Of a stretch of DNA of 64,000 nucleotides, positions 34,667-46,900 are shown in pieces. Made by a program: the position numbers and the translations under genes. This DNA comes from Paragordius varius (Eukaryota; Nematomorpha), in NCBI GenBank assembly GCA_964247055.1, contig OZ176053.1, positions 5,084,001 to 5,148,000 on the forward strand, in the 5' to 3' direction. Position 1 is the stretch's first letter. Every line of letters starts with the position of its first letter. The notes beneath the pieces were generated by a model. It worked only from the letters and a program-made list of their open reading frames with translations, did no database searches and was not told the DNA's origin.

Positions 34667-37600
34667 ATGATAAACGTGCCTTTTAATCAACCACATAACA
34701 GATCCAAATCTCTACGGGTACCAAGGCATGGAACACCTCTAGCCAAAAAATCATCATGGAGAACTTCTACTGATGCATCCGATCATCCAACATTTCAAAA
34801 TACCAAAAAATATGGGAATTACGGAAATTTGCCCAATAATGACAGTAATCTAACTAAAAACTTACGTTTACCCACGAATGATATGAATGTAACATCAGTT
34901 TCCAAGTATGATCTACTCCTTGATGGGGATGAAAATCAAACCTCAACTATGGATGAAAAGGGGGAAGGCGAAGGTATTGATATGTTTGAATATTTCAAAA
35001 ATTATGCAAGGCCTAGAGGAAATTCAATAGCCTGTTTTGATGATGGCTCTTCTAAGACACATCAAGTTTCCATTCCTGGACCAACATCACCTCAATATTA
35101 TTCTCATAACTTTAATACTGATAATGATATATCTGTAAATGCGAATGGTAAATTGCATTCTACCTCATCTGTCCGCAAATTTTCACGAAATATACTTCAT
35201 CATTCTGTACCGCCTTTGTCTCAGCTCTCTATTGGCCGGGGTGATGAAACTGGAAATATAGAGGGCCTACTAACACCCTCACCTCCACCAACGGAAACGG
35301 ATTCAGTCAATAGTCCTTTAGTTAGAGTTCGAAATTTTTCACTTACGCCTGAGGGGACGGTCATTAACAGAGGGGATTCGTTTCGTTTAAAATCGCGTTC
35401 GTCTAGCCGTCGTAAAACAAATTCTCCGGGAGGCCCGAATTTGACATCTATTGCTTCACCTAACCAAAATTTTAGTGAGACAACTGCTAATACCGGGATC
35501 CCATCCGCAGGTTTTATAAGAGTGATAATATATTAGGCAAATGACAAAAGAAAACTACTTTCTAGATTTTCGAATATTGATTTCGTTAATTTACCTGCGT
35601 GTTTGGTTTCTAATAATGATTGATCAAACCTCATTTTGATAAATTTCATAGACTTTTTTGGGAATAAATCTTAGTTACAGATTCTTTTATCATACGTTTT
35701 TAAACGTGATAATTTATGACAATCAGGGTGGTCTCCTCAATAGGAATGACCAAAGTTTCTGAACAGACATTTTATAATACAAATTCAAGCCTAATTAGGT
35801 CTCTTATTATAATTTTATTTTTGCTGTAAAGGTAAATTTTTTATGATAACAAATTTAATGAAACCTATAAATAATTTTACTTGGTACATAAAATGTAAAA
35901 ATAAGATTTCTTATTAATACTCATATATTTTTAAATCAAAAACATTTCTCAATTTTATGCAAGTCAATATTAATTAAGGATACATATGATAGTTGGGGGA
36001 AAAAAACTGCCAAAATGCTTTTTTAAATTTTGTTGAAAAATTGAGATAGATGTGTCACAAATTCAAGCACGTTCATTAAAATTATCATATAGTTGTTTTC
36101 AATCTCTGCCTTTTTTAATTTAAATTAAATTAAAGCACAAAACCAGAAGAGTAGATGGATTGATGACACCAAGGCCATTATAATCATAGGAGATACATTC
36201 ATTTGTTTGTAGAATATTGCCAGGTTTTTGATGTTAATTTTATTGTTTAATAAGTAATTAGTTTTTAGTTAAATGAGTCTGGTTAAAATGTTTTAATGTA
36301 GTTATTAAAATGTTTTGGTTACATGCTACCTACCTTTTTTTATTTTGTTTTTATAATTAAATAATTTTACTTAAAAAATCAGATGTTGGTGAAGGCAAGC
36401 CATATTTTAATTAGTTAAGCTTTAGAACTAAACTAATATATAGATATCATAAATGCTAGGTTAATTAATTTAGGCTTTTTCTATTTCTGGTTTAGCTTGC
36501 GCACCTATAACGTCTGCTAAATATAGTTTTAATTCTACAAAAAAAAACAGAGTTAAATTGCTATAATATACGTGGTTTTAATTTTCACTGAGGGTTGACA
36601 AGGATGACTTTTTAAATAAATACTTAAAGTGTTACCAACCACCCCTGAAAAGTTTCCAATCCGTTTCTAAGCTACTTTTACATTCTTTACTTTTAATGTT
36701 TATGTATGGAAATCTTAGGTTAAATTTATATTTACATTATTGAGCTTCAAAACTAATATGTCCATCAAAAGAGTTCTAGAAATTCCTAATAAAATATTTT
36801 GAATCAAATTGGAGCTGCAGAAGTTAATATAAACAAAAAGAGTCTCTTAAACAGCTTAATTCTCAGACATTTCATCAAGGACAAACATTATAATCAAAGA
36901 GTGCCATTGAAATTGCCAATTCTAAATTTTTCTTTCGTCATATTTCATGGATTTTTTATTTCTTTATTATTAAAAAGTAACACATTTATTTTATGATTTG
37001 TACTTAAATTATTCATTTGTTCTACACAAATACGATGTTAGATGAGTTTTTTTGATTATTTGTTTATCAAAAGTATTGCCAATTTTGTGTGAAATATATA
37101 TTAATAAATTACATAAATGCATAAGAGGTGTTGCCTTATTATTTTCCCGAAACTATAAACATTTGACCATTTTTATTAAATGATTATTATGGATAATAAT
37201 ATTTCTATAACTTATTTTTAACACTCCATTACCTTTTGGGGTACTTTTTATGTTTCAGAGGGATTTAAAAATTGACTATCCTAAAAAGTATTTAAGCTTT
37301 AAAGCCGAAGAAATATGCTATCTTTAGTCATTATACAATTTTTTTATAAAAATGTAAAAATCTTCGAACAATTTTGCCGCGATTTTTTCCTATAAATTTT
37401 AAATCGCAACATGCAAATAGTATAAGAAAGTGTAAATAATTAACAAACAGGCTACATTTTACCAGTATTATGAATTTAATAAATTAAGGTCTGGGGTACA
37501 AAACTACCCCCAAAGTTATAAACTAAGACAAAAAAGTGAAAAAATAATGAATGTTAATGAAATTTCAAATATATAAATTAAATTTTTGGCGTTTCCTCGC

Positions 37601-40600
37601 ACACAGTATATCTTTTGTTAATATTATTATATATTTTATAAAACAAGTGCCCAAAAAATCATTATCTTTTTTTGCAGGCTCACCACTATTTTTACATTTC
37701 ACTATAAATCATAAATAATTTTGTAAGAAATGATAAAACGGGACTTATACATAAATATATATTTTATTGCATTGAACTTAAAAGTACGAAAAAAATTTAT
37801 CATGTGCATATATTAGAAGTTTATGCCTTTTCGTTTAGTACTCCAATAAAAAAATTAATTAGGAAAGTCATTTATATTCATGAGACAAAATAAACATTAA
37901 ACCTTTTCAACTCCCTATAAATATCTTTTCACTATTTACCAATAAATTTCTAAATACGAACTATTTAATTAAAAATTTTCTTTAAATCTGATTTTTTTTA
38001 TAAAATATGCGCATTTAGTAGTCCATCTGTAATGTATGTCTAAAATTTTTTTAGCTTTTTTATAATTGTAACGGTTTTATCAATTCATAATTTGGGGTAG
38101 GATTCTACCCCGCAATGATATAAATAACTTAAAAAGTAATATTATTAAGGCAATTCATTCTATGGCTTTTTATGCGCATTTACATAAATATTTTAAAAAT
38201 ATTAATATATTCTTAAATCCTCATCCCAAACTTTTGGCGCCCAAATATTTTTCTGGATTTATTTGTTAGCAAAAATAGATTATTGTTAAATCTAAAATGC
38301 TTTTGTTCATAATATGACAGTAAGTTTTCGTTAATTATTAATTTTAAATCAGCTGTTTGTTTTAAGTGTAGAGTTGAGTGCTTACTAAAGAAAATGTAAA
38401 AATTAAAAACCCTTTTATCCAAAATATATGTTTAATGTTTAATAGTAATATCCAAATTTTGGGATATAATATTTTATTTACACGTATTTATATAAATTTA
38501 ATATTTATATTATAAATGAGGTTGTTATCATATGTGATCTTAGAACAATTGAAATAAAAAGCTTATAGAAATTTCGCATCGCATTAAACATTATAATACT
38601 CTTTATTGACTAAACAAATGTTTTGGCCTATTACATAAATTATTTAACGGATAATGTATAAATTTATATATATTTAAACTCTTTTGGTGAAAGTCATAAT
38701 ATGGTAAGTTTGATTTTATTCAAATATATCACTTCCTTTATAACCGAGCATGGTTTTTCTTAATTATTGTATTTTCCACAAAAACGGTTTAATTTTAAAT
38801 TAACCACCTTTATCCTAAAATAATTCAGAAAGTTTTGTTACTCACGCATCACCGAATGCGGTCGATCTTAGTAATCAATGTCCTACAATACGCGAAGAAG
38901 CTATCATGAGTGAAAATGAATTCTTAGTCCTAGTCCTGGGTGCCTCAAAGGTAGGAAAATCATCCATGATTCATCAATTTGAAAGTTCAGATTATGTGGA
39001 CTCCTACGAATTATCTGACAGTTCCTCCAGCAGTTCCAATGACTTACAGGAAGCAAGCAGAACTACCGCAGGTTATAAAGAAAAAAATGTGTAAAAATTA
39101 ACTGACATTTGGAACATATAAAACACTGTGTTCAAAGGTTAATTTTTTAACAAAAATATTTTTTCATGAGATAGCTTATGACCAGTGAATTCATTTGATA
39201 TTGAGGGAAAATTCAATTGCTTTAAAGGTGAAAATTTAGGTTAATTAAAAAAATAATGATAATACTCGAGATATTATAATTGTATTAGGAGATATTTACA
39301 TTTTATAAATAGCCCAAAATCCTATGGTTAGGGTTTTTAAAACAGATCAAAAAATCGGGTTTTTCTATTAACGTACTTAAAAGACAATTTTTTTATGAAA
39401 TTATAGAAAAATATTTTTTTAAATTTTTTACTAGCATTTCATATTTTATTCAGTAAAAAAACTTATATATCAAAATAAAACTAAATATTATTTTATATTT
39501 TTCATTGTTTTGTCACCTGGTTTATGCATGTATAATAACTGCTTTATTTTGGAATCTTACACGAGCGGAAATATATAAATTCAAGGAAAATAAGATTTAA
39601 AAGTAGTGGAATATCAAGAACAATCCGTATAAATCCCTGTAACAGGTAGGTTTTAACGCAAAATAACATTGTTATTGGGATTTATACGGAGTTTCGGCTA
39701 ATATTCCACTAGCTCTAAATTGCAAAAATTTATATATTTTATTATTTCCGCATGTAAGACCAAATTAAAACAGGAATATTTTATTCACTCATAAACCAGA
39801 TGACAAAAAAATGCAAAAATATAAACAATATTTTTTAAATTTTATATTGATTCATAAATTTTTTTACTGAATAAAACGAATGTTAAGATTTTAATAGTGA
39901 CTTTAGCTAATAATGTAAAAAAATTATTATATAGTTCATAAAAAATTGATTTTTAAGTATTATTTATTTTTTTAATTATCCTTAATTTTCACTTTTTGCC
40001 CAATTTCGATATTCTTTAAATAATAGTAGGTCGTCATCAAATAAATATTATGCGGCAAATAAATTCGCTGGTCATAAGCTATATCATGGGGAAAAAATTA
40101 TTGCATACAGTGTAATAAAAATTACCAAAACTGGGCCTGTTTTAATTTTAACCAAAAATTTATAACTAATTATATATAATTTATTTTTAATATTATTCTT
40201 TTCAATAAGTTAAAGATAACTTAAAACCTTTTGAAAAATATATAGTATGGCTAAATATATGACAACTGTTAAATATTACTGAAAAGTTTATATACACAAT
40301 TTTTTTCTTGTTTATTGTTTAGTAATGTGGATTTAATATCAAATGGTTTAAAACAAATGATTTTCACGTGTTTTTGTTAGATATTGCTAAAAGCGGCCCC
40401 AGTTACCCAATTTACTAGCAATGTGCTTCTTTGAAAGATAATCATTGTTTAATGTAGTCTAAAATGTATATTATATCTAAAAATTACAAAAAAACTACCC
40501 TATTAAGAATTAACCTATTTACCATTCTTTTGTATTAGTGATTTACACCCTTTGGTCTGAATATGGTGTGTGTGGTATTTTCATTTTATAAATTATTAGT

Positions 40601-43303
40601 TATACCAAGTCTTAATTTTCTATTAATTTAATATTTGATCAATAAGTAGCTGACCATATTTATTGACTCACACCCTGAATGATACTAATAAACGAATTAT
40701 TGAAGGGCCGAATAAAATAACTTTCTGGGCTGTCGTTTACCATATCCGACAAGTATATCACAGTTGTTTGACAAATATGCTGATATTTTTAATTTAAATA
40801 GGTGTATCAAAAAATAAAATAAAAACACCTTAAAACGCACTCGTAGGGCCCAATTAGGCTGTGGGCCGCCTTAGAGTACCACTACTAATCTATCATAGCT
40901 AAACTATGTCAAATAACTAATAATAATAATTTTTGGTTACAGGTAAAAACTAATGTAAATGACTTTTTAGACAAAACCAGTAGTTATTAATCATCTTTAA
41001 AATTTTGTTGTGAATGCACAATTATCGTGAAGAAACTCAGGTCATTGAATGCTTTCTATTGCTTTTATATGGCTATATAGACATAGAAGAATACATAAAA
41101 GCCAAACCTATAGCAATTACAGTAGACAATGAATCTTGGATGTTATCTTTCATAAATATAACAGTGGAAGACAATCAGGTAACTCCTGTATTGTTACATT
41201 TACCTTTAAATTTGAAGTACTTCCAAAAATGCTATAAAAAATTTTTTTTATAATTATCGTGTGATATATAACATGTATGCGATAATTATTTCTTATTTTT
41301 TTCTTCACTTTCTTTTGACATTTTAATGGTTTTAGAAAAAAATTCTGTATAGTAAATGGTAAATATAGGATTGCTTAAAACTAAATCTAAATAAATTTAC
41401 TTTGAAATTGGTAATTTTGTTTAGTTAGTATATTCGCAAATTACAAAAATCGATAACAGGATTTTATAAACTTTTATAAGTTTTCAATAAGTTTTAAGAT
41501 TATTTTTCCACATAACTTGCATTAACATTGAAGTCTTTATTTATAGAAACAAAATAATGTAGCTTTTAAAATATATTGAATAAAAATCATTACTTTATAA
41601 AAATGCATTGATTGCTTTTGTAAAGTTAATAAATTAAATTTTAAACACCAATTTTCATCGTTAATATTACTGCTAGTTATATGAGCCTTTACAAGCATTT
41701 AGTGAATGAGTCGTCTTAAATGGCTTAAAAAAGATATGGCAAAATTTTGAGATAAGGGCCACAGTCAAAAAATATATAGGCATTAAAAAATATTTCATTG
41801 ATTTCAACCATAAAATGGTAAAAAATTGGGCACACTCTAAAAATTATACCAATTTTTGCTATTTGAATGGAAAAACGTATTAAACGATCGTCAATGATCA
41901 CTTTTTATAAGATTGATTTAAAAAATATTTTTTCCAAATCATTCGTGCTCACACAAAATTTCTCAGAGAGCCAGCTGTTAAACACCACGTATATAAAGTT
42001 TGGTATGGGGAAATGTGAGTCTGATCAACGGCTAATTCACATGGCCCTTAGATCGGATAATATTATTTTACAAAAATTTTGTTGACTGTTTTTTTTAACA
42101 TTTATTAAATAAATCATTTAAACAGAGTTTGGAGGATCAAATTGAATTAGTAGCGGATAATGGGGTCGATGGTTACCTCATTGTATACTCCATTAATGAT
42201 CGAAACACGTACACCAAAGCAATCGAAATTTTACATGATTTATCTCGTATACCAGGATCTAAAGCTCAAATATTGGTTGGTAATAAAGCAGATCTGGTAA
42301 GGGCTAGAGACATAACACAGGATGGTAAATTAAATAATTTTTTATACCCATTGAAATTATTTTAGTTAAGATTAACTAATTTGATATGATAATTAGATAT
42401 AATGGAGATTGTATATTTATTTTTCGAAAATTTGTCAATCCTAAATTCACATTCGAAAAATCAATAACCAAAACAATTTAATTGCGATCATGGCAAACAA
42501 TGATATTATTTAATTGACCATCCTTTATAGTGTGGCTTTAGCAAATATATATCTTTTGTAATACAGAAGCCGTTGAACTATCCAAAAAATATGGCTGTAA
42601 ATTCATTGAAATATCATCTGGTTTAAACATGAACCTCGATAATTTGTTGGTGGGCATAGTTTGGCAAATCCGAAAAAATAAGGCAAAACAGGCGTTGTTA
42701 AACTTGGAAGATTTGGAAATGCGAAGAACAGCAAGTGGGTCAAGACTTTCTGATGTTTTAATCGACGATTTAATTAAAGCTATAAACGCGGGAAAAATTA
42801 GTATAAATAATGATTCCTTAAGAAATGATAAAAGAGTAGTTCCCCCTGAAAAACATGCCAAAGGTAGATCGGTGTCCCAAAAAGTACGACAAAAACGAAA
42901 AAAACATAAATCTTTTTTACCGAGCCGTCGTTCCTCAGGTGATGTTAGATTATCCTTTAATGACTTTACTAACAACAGCAAAAATAATATAACCGGTATG
43001 AATGTGGCTGAACCAAGAAAGTCTTCCTTTTTTAATTGGTCGGATATAATGCATCCCTTAATTAAAAACAACAACAATAATAATAATAATAATCCTTTAA
43101 CCAATGAAAAATTGATCGAATACCCAGGGAGAGAGAGCAGACGAAATATATTACTTGGCAATGGTACAAAAGGTGCTAAACACATGTTAAATAAGTTTGT
43201 ACGTATAGCTAAATTAAAAATTAAACATCCACATTTATCTCAAATCACTAGGCCTTCTTTACACAAACAACCATCAAAATCCTGTGAAAATTTATATATA
43301 TAA
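34667..43303 (+). CDS. Rgk: RGK-family (Rad/Gem/Kir) small GTP-binding protein
   Basis: Exons by phase: 34667-35510, 38829-39088, 41041-41178, 42126-42324 and 42567-43303 (TAA), 725 residues. RGK proteins are plasma-membrane GTP-binding proteins that inhibit voltage-gated calcium channels and affect Rho signalling. The long N-terminal region (about 282 residues) is Ser/Asn-rich and includes VRNFSLTPEGTVINRGDSF, a conserved pre-domain motif. The G-domain starts near 313 with P-loop GASKVGKSS (319-327). G3 lacks the canonical DxxG, as expected in RGK. GYLIVYSINDRNTY leads to G4 NKAD (467-470) and G5 EISS. The protein ends PSKSCENLYI, the C-terminal Cys motif that replaces prenylation in this family. 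Poly-Asn runs occur. The exon 2/exon 3 join (39088 to 41041) is the least certain: the donor is GTGTAA and the acceptor's T-run is poor. Start is the first ATG of a long frame. Confidence 0.92.
37487..38118. mobile_element. Terminal-hairpin MITE in RGK intron 1
   Basis: The left tip reads GGTCTGGGGTACAAAACTAC then CCCC; the right tip reads TTTGGGGTAGGATTCTACCCC-like with its centre at 38101. Each tip is a small GGGGTA...TACCCC palindrome, as in 6841-7363 and 60856-61382. The interior is AT-rich and non-coding. The family link rests on the tips only. Confidence 0.5.
39161..40097. mobile_element. Foldback element in RGK intron 2
   Basis: A near-complete palindrome with arms of about 450 bases and a centre near 39,640. 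Outer arm: left CATGAGATAGCTTATGACCA, right on minus CATGATATAGCTTATGACCA. Inner arm: left TCCGTATAAATCCC, right GGGATTTATACGGA; and left GTGGAATATCA against right ATATTCCAC. No coding sequence is present and no clear target duplication was found. Confidence 0.8.
40678..40890. mobile_element. hAT-like MITE in RGK intron 2
   Basis: The right end on the minus strand reads TAGTGGTACTCTAAGGCGGC then CCACAGCC; the left part has TGAATGATACTAATAAACG and GAAGGGCCGAATAAAATA. This is the end pattern of the 48599-50601 hAT (CAGTGGTACTC, GGCCG). Diverged; ends are approximate. Confidence 0.5.
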
Positions 43304-43673
43304 TATGTTGACACTGTTTATATGTCCTCTTTCTTACAGTGAATATAAAAACATTTATTAAAATCCAAAATATATTGTTGGAAAAATGGAGATCCGTATA
43401 AATTAAAAAATATTATAAACGGAAATGGCATCTTACACTTTCATATAGCCTGTTATTAAAAGAGAAAAAAGCAACAAAAAATGAGGACCAAAAGTAACCA
43501 ATAGTTAATTTATGACAAAATCTATCCAATTGTTATTAATATTATTCAGAAATAGTTCATCTCATCAAAAATTTCATCCAACTATGTATTATTGATTCGT
43601 ATTTTTACACATATTTGTAGTTTTTTGTTTGAATATAAAACTTTATAAAAATAAATGTAATTTTTCTTTTACC

Positions 43674-43679
43674 TAATAA
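43674..43679 (+). terminator. Possible poly(A) signal of RGK
   Basis: AATAAA between the RGK stop (43303) and the convergent V-ATPase d stop (43978). Another AATAAA lies near 43650. Confidence 0.35.
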
Positions 43680-43977
43680 ATTAGAAATATACCATTTTCT
43701 TTTCCAAAAATGATATTGACACTCGACAAAACGGATATAGAAGTGATTTTTCAGACTCACAAAAATAATTTTTGTACATTTATTTGAAGTGCAAAATAAA
43801 TAAAATTTTTATGGATAAAATATAATATAGGATATAAATAGCATATTCAATAAAGTACATATAGTGATAGAATATAAATTTACTAAAATTAAAATACAAT
43901 ATAGGATATGTTAGAGAGAAAGAGAACATGTCCAAAATGACAGATGACACAAATGTATGAAACATATATGTATCAAA

Positions 43978-46900
43978 TTAACGTATAGGTATATAGGCAT
44001 CAATCTTAGATCTATTCTTTTGAGCAATACATTCCGCAATCCATATAATGTTACGATCTTCCTGTTCACGCAATTTAATGTACGCATAAAAGATACCAAA
44101 ATGGAATTGTTGCATGAAAGCCATTAAGTTTAAATGAACCTAAATAAATATAGTAAAGTAATATGTAATCTCATATATTATTGTGTTTCAAATTAAAGAA
44201 TTGATGTAATTGTGGTAAAACAAAAAAAATTGTAATATATAAAAATCCCTGTAAAAAATACCCTTATTTCAATCGATAAAAATAATTTGGTTCAAAAATC
44301 TTGTAAGTAAGTCTATAAATATACCTCACGTTCAAAAAATTTGTCTTCCAATGTTTTATCGCCGGGATTAGTACCGATTCCATCAAACAATGGTTTATAA
44401 TCCTACCAAAATTGAAAATATTAGTATAGATAATGCATTTTAACGATATACAGTATGATTAAGTATATATTGCTAGAATGTTATTAATTATTGGCAAATA
44501 GCATATTCATCAAAGAGAGAATTATTATTGGCTTATAATAGTAAAAATAAAAAAAAATAACTATAAGCCAATAATACTGTCCTTTGTTCTATATGTTATT
44601 TGGCAATAATTAATAACTTTCTATCAACGTATACTTACTCATAATGTAATTAACTGATCACCGTTTTTGCTGTGATTGAGAATAAAAAAATTAATTACAT
44701 ATGGGTATCCATAACAATATTTTTAGGAATATAAATGATGTTTTGTTAAATCATTAATTGTGAAAACAATGTTTAGTAATTATATTTAGTTTTGATAAGG
44801 AATACAAAGGAAGTTAACTTTTATTATGACAAAAAATTTATTTTTATTAATTTTGAAATAAACGGCAATGTGTCAGCTCTCTAGTAGCTTGGAAAATAAA
44901 ATAGTTTAATATTTTTCAACCCATGTTAAGAATTATCTAAAAATTAATTTTGTTGTAATGTAAATCGTATATCACAGCAATTAAGTAAAAAATTTTATTC
45001 ATATCCCCATCTATTAATACTGTATATTTTTGTAACAATTTTAATATTATAAATGTTTATTTTTAAAATAAGTATATCCTATTCTCACGGGAAAATATGT
45101 ATTTATAAAAAAATTACAATTAACACTTAAAAATTGCCAAAATTAAGAAATCTTAAAAATATAAATATAAACTATTCTAAATATAATTTGTCTAAATTTT
45201 GGATGAAACATTGTACGGCTTTTATCATAAATCACATAGAATTAACTTAAACCAACCATTATTTCGTAAACATTTCATGAAGTTTGTTTGTTATCCTTCA
45301 ATTTACTATTTGATTGATTAAAAGTGTTTAAATATTAAAAACAAAATTAGGATAAAAACAATTGTAATTGTACTATATAAAATTATTTTAAAAACAAAAA
45401 TAATGATAAAGCCAAATTTCTTTAGGTGGCTAAAATATTTGGCATAATTAATATAAGTTAAATCAATCCTTTAACTAAAATTTGTGAAAATTATTGAAAT
45501 ATGCACTAATTTTTCATTATGATAAAGAAAATGGTGAGTGTCATTTACTAAAATTGTATGAAATAGTTTTTTATTGCCAAAAATAAAAATAATTTATTTA
45601 AAATTATATCATATACAAGTGAAATGAAAAAACAATACTCAAAGGCATTTTAAATAAGACGCAAAAAATAATAGAATCAAATATAATAAGTAATAGTTAA
45701 TGGCGCAAATTTAAAATAAGATACTTGTGAGTCATCATTTTTTGTGAAATATTTCAGAACCTGACAAATGACAACACTCTAAGTTGAATTTAATTTAATT
45801 AACTTGATATAATAAAAATATTCACAATAGCAAAAGCCGGTGTGATAATTAAACATAAAACATTAAAAAAATTATTTATGTATTTTCGCTCAATATTTTT
45901 CGTAATGTACAATTTAAATGGGTCAAAACCAAAAATATACATTCTTATCATTCCTATTGAATTTAAAGTCGCTTTAATTAATAATACGCGCTTTGTATAT
46001 CAGAATAATAAAACGTTGCCTTTGCTTAGCCGACACCAAAAATTTCACGTACACACCAATAAAAATGGGCATAATACAAATTTACCACATATTACGATAA
46101 GTACGGGGACTCAGCTTACCCCCTAATAAACTATAAAATATCTTTTTTTAAAAGTAAAAATTTAAACACTTACACCATAATATTCAGCGACCGCTTGAAC
46201 CTGATCATATTCATCGGCTTTCCCGAGCAGGGTTAAGCCATCAGGATATAATTTTCCACATCGCGGGTAAAGTTTAATCCTATCATCTCGAGTAAGTTCT
46301 GTACCAAAACTGTTGATTGTTATGATAAAGGCCCGACGGTCTGCTTCAAACTATGTTATATGTGCACATATATTTAATTTGATTAGGTAACAATTAAAAT
46401 TAACAAGTCTAATGTGTGTATATGTCTTAACTTTACTAAAATTTTGTAACTCTACATTATTTAACATAATATTATATAAGCTCTAACCAAAATAAATTGA
46501 ATATAATGGTTCTTAATATACCGCTAATATTTCAGCCATAACTTGCGCCGTAGTTCCCCCAAGTTTCTGACAATACTTGTAAAAGTCTTCAAGGTAGGCC
46601 TGGTATATATAAAATCAATTAGGAATGACATCATTACAATATATTAATTTAATAAGAAGATCAAATCTTAATATTTGGTTCAAAAGAAATTATCTACTTT
46701 TTTAAAAACCCGTTATTTATTAATTAATAAAAACCAATAATCGATTATTAGACAGTGTCAAAATCTGCCCTAATAGGCCCATTAATAAATTCAGGGGATA
46801 AATGGGAAAATTAGTCGTTTTAAATACAGAAAATGTGACAGCTAGAGTTATTTTAGATGTATGTGTATATATATATATATATATATATAAATTTTATAAT

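Noticed and set aside
41867-42085. 72-residue open frame as an extra RGK exon
   Set aside because: Not in phase with a good splice site, and the neighbouring exons (41178 and 42126) already join in phase across it.
42538-43185. 215-residue minus-strand open frame
   Set aside because: It is the antisense of the last RGK exon, whose plus-strand product is well supported.
45842-46126. 94-residue plus-strand open frame
   Set aside because: It lies in a V-ATPase d intron, is AT-driven, and shows no domain or splice context.
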